A DNA stretch of 7,721 bases from JACIWG01 sp049969935 (GTDB taxonomy: Archaea > Thermoproteota > Nitrososphaeria > JACIWG01), in assembly GCA_049969935.1 (NCBI GenBank), contig JBMFNX010000044.1, positions 1-7,721 of the forward strand, given 5' to 3'. The position numbers and the translations under genes were made by a program. Numbering within the stretch: position 1 is the first letter of the stretch; each line of letters opens with the position of its first letter. The notes under the pieces were generated by a model. It made no database searches. It was not told where the DNA came from and saw only the letters and a program-made list of their open reading frames with translations. Below are positions 1-5,763 of this stretch, in pieces.

Positions 1-998
1 CTGACGTCCATGAATAGTACTGGAAGCCCGCCGCTAACATACTTGAGTAGTTGCATTGTTATTGCTGCAAGTGAATCAGCTTCTGTAGCGCAGACGGTTG
101 GTTCCTTAGGGCCGTTCCAATCGTATGGATCGTTCATCAGCATTTCTGCAACATCTCCTAAGCATACATATTCTGTTAGCTCACGCTGTCCCTTAAGGCC
201 GCAGAAGTCGAAACCCTTTTCTTCATTAACCATCTTCATTGCAAGATAAAGTCGTATTTGCCTTTTCAATGTCTCTTGAGTTAACATTTTTCCATCATAC
301 CTTATTCTGTCTCCTAGAAGGTTTTCAAACCATTTCATAGCCTTCTCCACTTCCCTGTCTTCCACTTCATCCATTTTTTTAACAAGAAGTAGCTGGTCGA
401 TCTGTCTCACGGTCACTCCGAAGGTCTTGACTATTGGAACTAGATGAAAGTATCCTGTTTCCATACCCATCGAATGGCCACCATACATTCCATAAACTTC
501 ATTTTGTATTGTAGTATAGGCTTGGGCTGCCCTAACCCAATCAATTACTTTTGCCACTACTTCAGGGTCATTAATGTCCCCTACTATACGATGTGTTCTT
601 ACACCAGCCTGCCTTAGGGCTCCGTCTGTGGCAAGTAATCCTACGTTTCCAGGATACTTGCCACTGTTATTTGAAAGGCAGAGGATAGGCTTATCACGGC
701 CAACGCTATTCACAAAAGGCCAAACTAGGAAGGGGAAATCCCAAACATAAAAGCATAATATGATCTGCTTACAGTTTGCTCTAGCAAGTTCTTCACCAAC
801 TTTTTGCGCAACCCTCACAGAAGTTATAGTTTCTGAACCGACCACCACCTCAGGTGACGTTCCATCCACATTTCTAACTCCTTTTCTGATTATTTCAGCC
901 CACTTATAGACTACTTCCATACATTCGCGACTATTTGCTCTCCAAACATGTTCTCTTTCATCATTAATTAATGCTATTCCAATCGGTGTTGTACGCAA
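1..998 (-). CDS. fucI: L-fucose isomerase family protein, partial (C-terminus beyond left edge)
   Basis: Predicted Mn-dependent ketol isomerase converting L-fucose to L-fuculose. Enzymes of this family usually also take D-arabinose to D-ribulose. 332 residues are visible, about 60-70% of a usual 480-590-residue protein; the gene runs off the left edge. Seen: the N-terminal Rossmann-like domain (IGIALIND, about 6-13); GGHSMGMETG (173-182), matching GGVSMGIAGS of E. coli FucI; KGQRELTEY (269-277), matching FQGQRHWTDQY; and DPYDWNGPKEP followed by TEADSL. From family knowledge, E306 and D331 correspond to the metal-binding and catalytic Glu337 and Asp361 of E. coli; the third ligand, a C-terminal His, lies outside the window. 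The start is TTG at 998, chosen because AAGGAGGAG (1014-1006) sits 7 nt upstream and the first in-frame ATG would remove the conserved N-terminus. It is the last visible gene of the leftward cluster, 93 bp after the mutarotase-like gene. The substrate is inferred, since arabinose and fucose activities cannot be separated by sequence here. Confidence 0.9.
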   Translation of the reverse strand, partial: MRTTPIGIALINDEREHVWRANSRECMEVVYKWAEIIRKGVRNVDGTSPEVVVGSETITSVRVAQKVGEELARANCKQIILCFYVWDFPFLVWPFVNSVGRDKPILCLSNNSGKYPGNVGLLATDGALRQAGVRTHRIVGDINDPEVVAKVIDWVRAAQAYTTIQNEVYGMYGGHSMGMETGYFHLVPIVKTFGVTVRQIDQLLLVKKMDEVEDREVEKAMKWFENLLGDRIRYDGKMLTQETLKRQIRLYLAMKMVNEEKGFDFCGLKGQRELTEYVCLGDVAEMLMNDPYDWNGPKEPTVCATEADSLAAITMQLLKYVSGGLPVLFMDV

Positions 999-1005
999 AA
1001 ATTTT

Positions 1006-1014
1006 CTCCTCCTT
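1006..1014 (-). promoter_or_regulatory. Strong Shine-Dalgarno deciding the TTG start of fucI
   Basis: AAGGAGGAG on the minus strand, 7 nt before the TTG codon at 998-996. It is the strongest ribosome-binding site in the window and fixes an otherwise ambiguous non-ATG start. Confidence 0.8.
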
Positions 1015-1066
1015 ACAATATAATATAAACTAGTTATAGAAAAATTTTTCGCTATTTAGGTGGTTC

Positions 1067-1077
1067 CATTATATATG
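1067..1077 (-). promoter_or_regulatory. Candidate TATA box for the fucose isomerase gene
   Basis: Read on the minus strand, CATATATAATG lies just after the stop codon of the mutarotase-like gene, with a purine-rich GGTAAG before it that could act as a BRE. A start site about 25 nt downstream, near 1047, would give a leader of roughly 50 nt that includes the strong Shine-Dalgarno AAGGAGGAG at 1014-1006. The isomerase may therefore have its own promoter in addition to read-through. A second AT-rich box near 1020-1030 is too close to the start codon to leave room for the Shine-Dalgarno. Confidence 0.45.
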
Positions 1078-1091
1078 CTTACCCAAACAGT

Positions 1092-1994
1092 TCACTTGCT
1101 AAGTAATGGTTCAAGTTTATTTTTTATATCGGCCACTTTCGGTTCTATCTTACCTGTTTCAATTATCTTCCATATTTCTGTATGTTCGACATTTGTTAAG
1201 GGTTCAAGTGTTTTTAAGGAGCCAAGTGTCTCAAATTCTAGTATGTAAGAGTTTGTATAGATTTCTACATTGCATCCAAAATCTGGATATTCTTCTTCAG
1301 TTTTCTCGAACTCTTTTACAAAGACTAGTTCATCGACTATATACGCTGCCCACGTCGGGTTGGCCATTGTCCCTATCTTAAATGGCTTCTCTAGTCTAGA
1401 ATCTTTTGCTACTAATATGTATTCGTCTGCAAGTTTTAATCTACTATCTTCTAAGCTTGTGTACGGCCATATTGATATGTGTCTGTCTGGGAGAAGGCCT
1501 TCTCTATCCTTTTTTGATGCTTTAATTGGTACGATAGCAAAGCCTTCTCCATCCATTAGGGAAAGAGCCCAGCATCCTAGCCTTATAGGCCACCTACCAA
1601 TGTTCTGGATTCTGTGTGTAACTTTGGCCGCATCTTTTCCAAAAGGCTTTATTTCAATCTCTTTTTTTATGGAATTTTCCTTTTCTGGATTGCCATAAAC
1701 TATAATACTGCCATCATCTATTTTTATTCCAATTGGTTTATCATCCATTGAATAAGAGCGTGGTTTAGCCTCTGGAGCGCTCCAGAGCCTGTGTCCTCCA
1801 TAGATTCTCCAAAACCCTTCGTCCGTATTTATTCCAAAGTCTGGGTATATGCCGAAAAGATTTTTTTGAGGATTATTCTTGTGCGCTAAATATAAGATTC
1901 TTGGCCCTATTTCAGTAGCTACGCCGATCATGAGATTGTTGATTGAAAAAATTTTTACATTAAAACCCTTTATCCTAGCCTCTTCAACCTCCAA
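1092..1994 (-). CDS. Galactose-mutarotase-fold protein (DUF4380-like), probable sugar mutarotase
   Basis: 300-residue soluble protein with features of the aldose-1-epimerase-like beta-sandwich superfamily, closest from memory to DUF4380 proteins. Seen: GVATEIGPRIL (24-34), GGHRLWSAPE (66-75), HRIQNIG (127-133), CWALSLM (141-147) and a C-terminal LEFETLGSL (252-260) followed by VEHTEIW (269-275), the pattern of polar and acidic residues that lines the sugar cleft in this fold. No signal peptide or membrane segment. The reading frame is open to a TTG at 2048, but I place the start at TTG 1994: AGGGAG (2006-2001) sits 6 nt upstream, a TATA-like box lies inside the longer version, and the conserved fold begins soon after. 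The stop is TGA at 1094-1092. It lies 61 nt after the kinase gene and 93 nt before the isomerase gene, so interconversion of anomers of the same sugar is a reasonable role. That role is inferred; many members of this family have no known activity. Confidence 0.8.
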   Translation of the reverse strand: MEVEEARIKGFNVKIFSINNLMIGVATEIGPRILYLAHKNNPQKNLFGIYPDFGINTDEGFWRIYGGHRLWSAPEAKPRSYSMDDKPIGIKIDDGSIIVYGNPEKENSIKKEIEIKPFGKDAAKVTHRIQNIGRWPIRLGCWALSLMDGEGFAIVPIKASKKDREGLLPDRHISIWPYTSLEDSRLKLADEYILVAKDSRLEKPFKIGTMANPTWAAYIVDELVFVKEFEKTEEEYPDFGCNVEIYTNSYILEFETLGSLKTLEPLTNVEHTEIWKIIETGKIEPKVADIKNKLEPLLSK

Positions 1995-2000
1995 TTTTTG

Positions 2001-2006
2001 CTCCCT
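2001..2006 (-). promoter_or_regulatory. Shine-Dalgarno supporting the TTG start at 1994
   Basis: AGGGAG on the minus strand, 6 nt before TTG 1994-1992. The alternative TTG at 2048 has no comparable site in front of it, so this site favours the shorter protein. Confidence 0.6.
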
Positions 2007-2026
2007 AAGTATCTTTTTATGGCCAA

Positions 2027-2035
2027 ATATATAAA
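2027..2035 (-). promoter_or_regulatory. Candidate TATA box for the mutarotase-like gene
   Basis: TTTATATAT on the minus strand in the 61-bp gap after the kinase gene. Initiation about 25 nt downstream, near 2006, would give a very short leader just containing the Shine-Dalgarno. Read-through from the kinase promoter is equally possible. Confidence 0.35.
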
Positions 2036-2055
2036 TGCATGTATCCAAGAATATG

Positions 2056-3561
2056 TTATAATGGCCTTATTTTGGAAATATATTTCGAGTACAGGTCTTC
2101 ATAGGTTTCTTCGTCTTCTGGATGATAAATTTTTATGTCAAAAGAGTTTTTGACTGTTTTTCTGAGCTCACTTAAGGACCTTATTACACCCAATCCTGAA
2201 GCTTGTATCAGTATATTGCCTGCTGAGGTTGCCTCAGCTGGGCCTGCGTAGACTGGAATCTTTAACACATTGGCTGTCAGCTGGTTGAGGAGATTGTTTT
2301 TTGAGCCTCCCCCAAAAATGTTGATGTGAGTTAGCCTCTTTCCTTTAAGGGCTACTGCCTTATCGAAAATGAGTCTGTGTTTTAATGCTAGGCTGTTGAC
2401 TATTATTCTAATGAGCTCATTCACATTTTTTGGTTTCTGTTGTCCTGTGGCATCTAAATATTTTAGAATTTCGTTTACCATGTTTGTTGGTGCTAGAAAG
2501 TTTGGGTGGTCGACGTCTATAAATGATTCAATGTTGTCGGCTTCCGTAGCCATTTTAACCAGTTCATCATACGAGTACTCTTTTCCTTCGACTTCAGCTA
2601 GTATTCGTTTTACCTCTTGCAGGATCCACATTCCCTGCATGTTTCTGAGAAAGGTTATTGTCTTAAAGGCTCCGCCTTCGTTTGCAAAATTGTATTCCAT
2701 GGCCATATCGTTTATTAGGGGCTCCTTCAGCTCGATTCCCACAAGGTTCCAGGTGCCGGAGCTTATGTATCCTGCATTTTCGTCCACCATTGGTCCTGCG
2801 GCTATCGCTGACGCTGTATCATGGGTTGCAGGCGCTACTATAGCTAGGTTCTCGTAAACTTCCTTTGGTATGCTTAATTCTTCTGCAAGGTTCTTGTCAA
2901 GGTGGCCTAACATGGTTCCAGCGTCAACTATTTCAGGTAGAATGCTTGTAGGTATGTTTAGGGTTTCAAGGATATCGTAGCACCAACTTCTAGTTCTTGG
3001 GTCTAGAAATTGGGTTGTAGATGCCTCAGTATACTCTGAAGCCTTTACACCTGTAAGCCAGTAATTTAAGAGGTCTGGTATCATTAGAAATGTTTTCGCC
3101 ATCTTCAACTTTGACGGATTGTTTTTGGCTAACGCATACAATTGGTATAGGGTGTTTATTTTTGTGAACTGTATGCCTGTTCTAGCGTATATTAGTTTCC
3201 TAGGGATCCTTGCGAGCACCTCTTCCATTGCAAATTCGCTCCCCTTATCCCTGTATGTGTAGGGTAACCCTACCAGCTCCTCTCTATCGTCGAGGAGTGT
3301 GAAGTCGACGCCCCATGTGTCAATGCCTACAGATGCAAGCTTGCTACCATATTTTTTTACAGCAACCTTAACAGCATTCTTTATCTCACTCCAAATATAT
3401 AGAATATTCCAATGGAGATGAGAGCCGACTCTGACCATAAAATTTGGAAACCTGTACAGTTCTTCTGTAACTAGCTTATTCTCTTTTAAATCTAAAATTC
3501 CTGCAATAGCCTTCCCTCCGCTTGCTCCAACATCTAAAGCGAGCATAACAATAGACTCCAT
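2056..3561 (-). CDS. rhaB: FGGY-family ketose kinase, rhamnulokinase type
   Basis: ATP-dependent kinase predicted to phosphorylate the 1-OH of a 2-keto-6-deoxy sugar (L-rhamnulose or L-fuculose). Positions are for the 501-residue form starting at ATG 3561. Seen: phosphate-1 loop LDVGASGGKAI (9-19), RFPN (37-40), LHWNIL (49-54), the rhamnulokinase-typical GIDTWGVDFTLLDD (79-92), YRDKGSE (103-109), TGIQ and NTLYQLYAL (128-144), EASTTQFLDP (179-188), the probable catalytic base D248 in PATHDTASA, SSGTWNL (267-273), NFANEGG (291-297), and the adenosine-site motif FGGGSKNNLLNQLTANVL (416-433). Length fits the family (about 480-500). The frame extends 9 codons to GTG 3588, but a TATA-like box at 3613-3604 would place transcription initiation near 3584, inside that extension, so ATG 3561 is preferred. 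It is the first gene of the leftward cluster and divergent from the aldolase. With FucI- and FucA-type neighbours and no rhamnose isomerase visible, L-fuculose or D-ribulose are likelier substrates than L-rhamnulose; E. coli RhaB is known to be permissive. Confidence 0.92.
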   Translation of the reverse strand: MESIVMLALDVGASGGKAIAGILDLKENKLVTEELYRFPNFMVRVGSHLHWNILYIWSEIKNAVKVAVKKYGSKLASVGIDTWGVDFTLLDDREELVGLPYTYRDKGSEFAMEEVLARIPRKLIYARTGIQFTKINTLYQLYALAKNNPSKLKMAKTFLMIPDLLNYWLTGVKASEYTEASTTQFLDPRTRSWCYDILETLNIPTSILPEIVDAGTMLGHLDKNLAEELSIPKEVYENLAIVAPATHDTASAIAAGPMVDENAGYISSGTWNLVGIELKEPLINDMAMEYNFANEGGAFKTITFLRNMQGMWILQEVKRILAEVEGKEYSYDELVKMATEADNIESFIDVDHPNFLAPTNMVNEILKYLDATGQQKPKNVNELIRIIVNSLALKHRLIFDKAVALKGKRLTHINIFGGGSKNNLLNQLTANVLKIPVYAGPAEATSAGNILIQASGLGVIRSLSELRKTVKNSFDIKIYHPEDEETYEDLYSKYISKIRPL

Positions 3562-3603
3562 ATCACACTCACTAGAATAGTTGTACACACCCTTTTTAAT
3601 ATA

Positions 3604-3613
3604 TTTTTATAAA
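3604..3613 (-). promoter_or_regulatory. TATA box of the leftward sugar-catabolism cluster
   Basis: TTTATAAAAA on the minus strand, preceded by a T-run. Its centre is about 25 bp from position 3584, which lies between the GTG (3588) and ATG (3561) candidate starts of the kinase. This supports the ATG and a leader of about 20 nt. Confidence 0.5.
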
Positions 3614-3630
3614 AAGTTACTAAAACTTTT
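3612..3630. promoter_or_regulatory. Inverted repeat between divergent promoters, candidate operator
   Basis: AAAAGTT (3612-3618) and AACTTTT (3624-3630) are perfect 7-bp arms around a 5-bp spacer. The repeat abuts the kinase TATA box and lies about 17 bp upstream of the aldolase TATA box, so a bound regulator could control both divergent units. The arms are AT-rich, so chance occurrence is possible. Confidence 0.35.
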
Positions 3631-3646
3631 ATATTCACGTAACACA

Positions 3647-3653
3647 TATATAA
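3647..3653 (+). promoter_or_regulatory. TATA box of the aldolase gene, leaderless transcript
   Basis: TATATAA centred 24 bp before the ATG at 3674. This is the spacing at which archaeal transcription begins on or next to the start codon, and no Shine-Dalgarno precedes the ATG. The aldolase mRNA is therefore predicted to be leaderless. Confidence 0.7.
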
Positions 3654-3673
3654 GCCTAATATAAGACAGTATT

Positions 3674-4330
3674 ATGAGCATGAGTAAGGTTGGTAACGAT
3701 ATTGTTAAGGCTGTGAAGGTTCTTCTTGCCGAGAGTATTCTTTTTGCTAGGGGTGGAAACCTAAGCGCAAGATATGAGAAGGATAAGATCGTTGTCACAG
3801 CATCCGGTAAAGACTACTTGCATATCAAAGAGGATGATCTTATAATAGTGGACTATGATGGAAACATTGTAAAGGGGGATAAGAGGCCTTCTTCAGAACT
3901 TCCAATGCACCTAGCAATATATAGGGCGAGAGCTGACGTGCAGGCAATAATACACACTCACGCCGTATGGCCGTACATACTTTCCGTATGCCACCAAAAC
4001 CTACCACCAATCTCAGACGAGTTCACAATACTATTAGGCGGTGAAATAAAGGTTTCCAAGTACGCTTTCCCTGGAACAAGAGAGCTTGCCGAAAACGTTG
4101 TAGAAGCACTCGGGTCAAACAATGCCGCACTAATAGCGAACCACGGATGCGTAACCGTGGGAAAAAGCGTTGAAGAAGCATTAGAAAACATGATAATACT
4201 AGCAAACTTCTCAAAAGTCTATGTCCTAGCAAAAATATTCGGAAAACCATATACAATACCAGAATGGGCGATTGAAAAAGAAAAAGAAATGTATAAACAA
4301 TTACGAGGTAATCTAAAAGACCATATTTAG
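3674..4330 (+). CDS. fucA: Class II L-fuculose-1-phosphate aldolase family protein
   Basis: Zn-dependent aldolase predicted to split L-fuculose-1-phosphate into DHAP and L-lactaldehyde; family members also act on D-ribulose-1-phosphate, giving DHAP and glycolaldehyde. 218 residues, the normal size for the class II aldolase/adducin domain. Seen: RGGNLSAR (26-33, phosphate-binding GN), TASGKDY (42-48), RPSSELPMHLAIY (71-83) with the probable catalytic acid E75, HTH with zinc ligands H94 and H96, and ANHG with the third ligand H157. These match Glu73, His92, His94 and His155 of E. coli FucA. The tyrosine that assists catalysis in E. coli (Tyr113) is not obvious: by eye, E116/F117 occupy that stretch, as far as an unaided alignment allows. 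Start at ATG 3674 is supported by the TATA spacing; M3 is an alternative. It is divergent from the kinase across a 112-bp region and convergent with RuBisCO. The first half uses T/G-rich codons and the second A/C-rich ones. AraD-type epimerase or methylthioribulose-P dehydratase are less likely alternatives. Confidence 0.9.
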   Translation: MSMSKVGNDIVKAVKVLLAESILFARGGNLSARYEKDKIVVTASGKDYLHIKEDDLIIVDYDGNIVKGDKRPSSELPMHLAIYRARADVQAIIHTHAVWPYILSVCHQNLPPISDEFTILLGGEIKVSKYAFPGTRELAENVVEALGSNNAALIANHGCVTVGKSVEEALENMIILANFSKVYVLAKIFGKPYTIPEWAIEKEKEMYKQLRGNLKDHI

Positions 4331-4341
4331 TGTACAAAGGA

Positions 4342-4349
4342 TTTTTATT
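4342..4349 (+). terminator. T-rich candidate terminator after the aldolase gene
   Basis: TTTTTATT on the plus strand 12 nt past the aldolase stop, in the 55-bp gap between two convergent genes. Archaeal RNA polymerase can stop on T-tracts, but this one is short and no hairpin is evident. No clear T-tract serves the RuBisCO gene coming from the other side. Confidence 0.3.
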
Positions 4350-4385
4350 AAACCATTCTAACTACGTTGTAATATTCATACCTAT

Positions 4386-5681
4386 TTAGTCGCCTGATAG
4401 AAATTTTGTGCCCCAATGCTGTAATGCTTTCTCTAATTCTTTATGATCTTTTGCATATTCTTCAAGAGGAATTCCTCTGAGTGTTGCATCTATAGCTTGG
4501 CGCATGGCAGTTGCCCCCTCTCTTGTGCCATTAGGATGCCCATGTATCCCTCCTCCAGCTTGTATGACGATATCCTTTCCCAGTGTCTGTATGTTCGCTG
4601 GAACTATTGCCGGATGTATACCGCCTGAAGCTACAGGGAAAGTTGTTTTTATGTTATAAAACTTTTTTCTTAAGAATTCGTTTATGGCAAATACTTCTTC
4701 TGTCTTCTTTTCTTTATCACCCATCTTTCCAGCAGCTGTACCTGTATGTAGTTGGTCTCCTCCTGCTAGTCGGACAAGTTTCGCTATGACCATCATTGAA
4801 ACACCATGTTTCGGGTTTCTTGTCATTGCAGCATGCATGCATCTGTGAACATGTATGGGCACCTTTATTGAGGAGTCTTCGGCCAAAAGTCTTATTGCAG
4901 AGAAACCACATGGTATAACATCCACCATAAGGGCGTTCGCGCCATTGTCTATTGCTACTTGTGCTAATTCTCTTATCTTATATGTTTCTGCTGTTATATC
5001 TGGAGCATATAATATGGTTCGCCCCGTTTCAGACTTAGCCTTATCTAACATGTTCATGACATGGCTTACCCTATCTGGTAGAGGACAGAATTTCTGGTTA
5101 GTTAATGTTTCATCGTCTTTAATGAAATCGACTCCGCCGACTGCCGCCTCGTAAGCCACTTTAGCTGTTTCTCTAGGACTAAGTCCAACCTTAGGCTTAA
5201 TAATAGTTCCAAGATGAGGGCGTCTATCAGCTAAAGTGCCAACCATCCTTCTGATACCTTCTATTCCAAATTTTGGGCCACTAAAAAGGTTTACAGCCTC
5301 ATAAGGTAATTCAATATCAAGAAGCTTAACATTTTGTAATGAGCCCATTCCAAATAGATTGCCTGCGACAATACTCAAAATATTGGGAATACCTCCAGTT
5401 TCAAAATCAAAAAGTGAAGTAGGGTATGCAACTTTAACTATCCCCGTATTTTCTCCTTCAAACTTGTATTCAAAAACTTTTGCAGGCAAATTTTTTATTA
5501 TCCATTCTGTTTCTGTTGTGACCTCAGTCCATGTTCCAATGGACTCTTCAGCCGCAATCTTTACACCTGCCTCAAGGACTGAGATTCCCCTTCCTTCCAC
5601 GTAATATGTTGCGATAACATTTTTTTCGGGGTCAACTTCTTCAGGTTTTACAGTAAATATGCTAACACTTTCTTCAGACAT
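4386..5681 (-). CDS. rbcL: RuBisCO large subunit, archaeal Form III / III-like
   Basis: Ribulose-1,5-bisphosphate carboxylase: RuBP + CO2 + H2O to two 3-phosphoglycerate. 431 residues, with no small-subunit gene nearby, as usual for Form III. The residues I can align to the spinach enzyme are kept: E45, T50, W51 (Glu60, Thr65, Trp66), N108 (Asn123), K162 and K164 in IIKPKVGLS (Lys175, Lys177), K188 with D190 and E191 in GGVDFIKDDE (carbamylated Lys201 and Mg ligands Asp203, Glu204), H279 R280 and H283 in VHRCMHAA (His294, Arg295, His298), H312 (His327), loop-6 K319 in GTAAGKMGD (Lys334), S352 in VASGGIH (Ser379), and the phosphate-binding GGG at 376-378. This argues for a true carboxylase over a Form IV RuBisCO-like enolase or isomerase, which lose several of these. 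The ATG at 5681 is firm because an in-frame TGA lies three codons upstream. It is divergent from a ribulokinase-like gene across 82 bp. AMP phosphorylase, ribose-1,5-bisphosphate isomerase and phosphoribulokinase, the usual RuBP suppliers, are not in this window. The exact Form III subgroup needs a tree. Confidence 0.96.
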   Translation of the reverse strand: MSEESVSIFTVKPEEVDPEKNVIATYYVEGRGISVLEAGVKIAAEESIGTWTEVTTETEWIIKNLPAKVFEYKFEGENTGIVKVAYPTSLFDFETGGIPNILSIVAGNLFGMGSLQNVKLLDIELPYEAVNLFSGPKFGIEGIRRMVGTLADRRPHLGTIIKPKVGLSPRETAKVAYEAAVGGVDFIKDDETLTNQKFCPLPDRVSHVMNMLDKAKSETGRTILYAPDITAETYKIRELAQVAIDNGANALMVDVIPCGFSAIRLLAEDSSIKVPIHVHRCMHAAMTRNPKHGVSMMVIAKLVRLAGGDQLHTGTAAGKMGDKEKKTEEVFAINEFLRKKFYNIKTTFPVASGGIHPAIVPANIQTLGKDIVIQAGGGIHGHPNGTREGATAMRQAIDATLRGIPLEEYAKDHKELEKALQHWGTKFLSGD

Positions 5682-5710
5682 GGTAGCTCAATAAAGTCTT
5701 TCTAACTCTT

Positions 5711-5720
5711 GCTTATATAC
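5711..5720 (-). promoter_or_regulatory. TATA box of the RuBisCO gene
   Basis: GTATATAAGC on the minus strand, centred about 35 bp before the RuBisCO ATG. Initiation about 25 nt downstream gives a leader of under 10 nt with no Shine-Dalgarno, so the transcript is nearly leaderless. Confidence 0.6.
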
Positions 5721-5755
5721 TTAATGCAAAGTTTAAATAATATGATTTAATGCAA
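5721..5755. repeat. Paired direct repeat TTAATGCAA in the divergent RuBisCO/kinase promoter region
   Basis: TTAATGCAA occurs exactly at 5721-5729 and 5747-5755, 26 bp apart start to start. The copies flank the kinase TATA box (5731-5742), and the first touches the RuBisCO TATA box, so they are candidate sites for a shared regulator. A 6-bp inverted pair, AATATG (5739-5744) and CATATT (5757-5762), overlaps the second copy and ends just before the kinase ATG. Confidence 0.4.
5731..5742 (+). promoter_or_regulatory. TATA box of the FGGY kinase gene, leaderless transcript
   Basis: The AT-rich GTTTAAATAATA is centred about 26 bp before the ATG at 5764, and no Shine-Dalgarno lies between. This predicts transcription starting at or beside the start codon. 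Confidence 0.5.
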
Positions 5756-5763
5756 CCATATTT

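Noticed and set aside
1270..1698. 142-codon plus-strand reading frame
   Set aside because: Lies wholly antisense to the mutarotase-like gene, has a low-complexity Ser/Phe-rich translation, no family motifs and no promoter or ribosome-binding site.
1770..1787. Perfect 18-bp palindrome CTCTGGAGCGCTCCAGAG
   Set aside because: It encodes the conserved Leu-Trp-Ser-Ala-Pro-Glu of the mutarotase-like protein, deep inside the gene. Coding constraint explains the sequence, and no second copy was seen.
2369..2857. 162-codon plus-strand reading frame
   Set aside because: Antisense to strongly conserved rhamnulokinase motifs; a by-product of codon bias in the real gene.
3561..3588. GTG start at 3588 adding nine residues to the RhaB-type kinase
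   Set aside because: The TATA box at 3604-3613 would start transcription inside this extension, the added residues are not family-like, and an A/G-rich stretch sits too close to serve as a ribosome-binding site.
4141..4160. Hairpin CCACGG with 8-nt loop and CCGTGG
   Set aside because: Lies within the aldolase codons for the zinc-ligand motif around H157; coincidental and not followed by a T-tract.
4829..4843. GCATGC tandem and palindromic run
   Set aside because: Encodes the conserved RCMHAAM active-site stretch of RuBisCO (Cys-Met-His codons), so the repeat comes from the protein sequence.
4386..5681. Form IV RuBisCO-like protein (enolase, transcarboxylase or decarboxylase of acid-sugar pathways)
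   Set aside because: All carboxylase active-site residues that could be aligned are retained, including loop-6 Lys and the KDDE metal site; RuBisCO-like proteins normally lose several of these.
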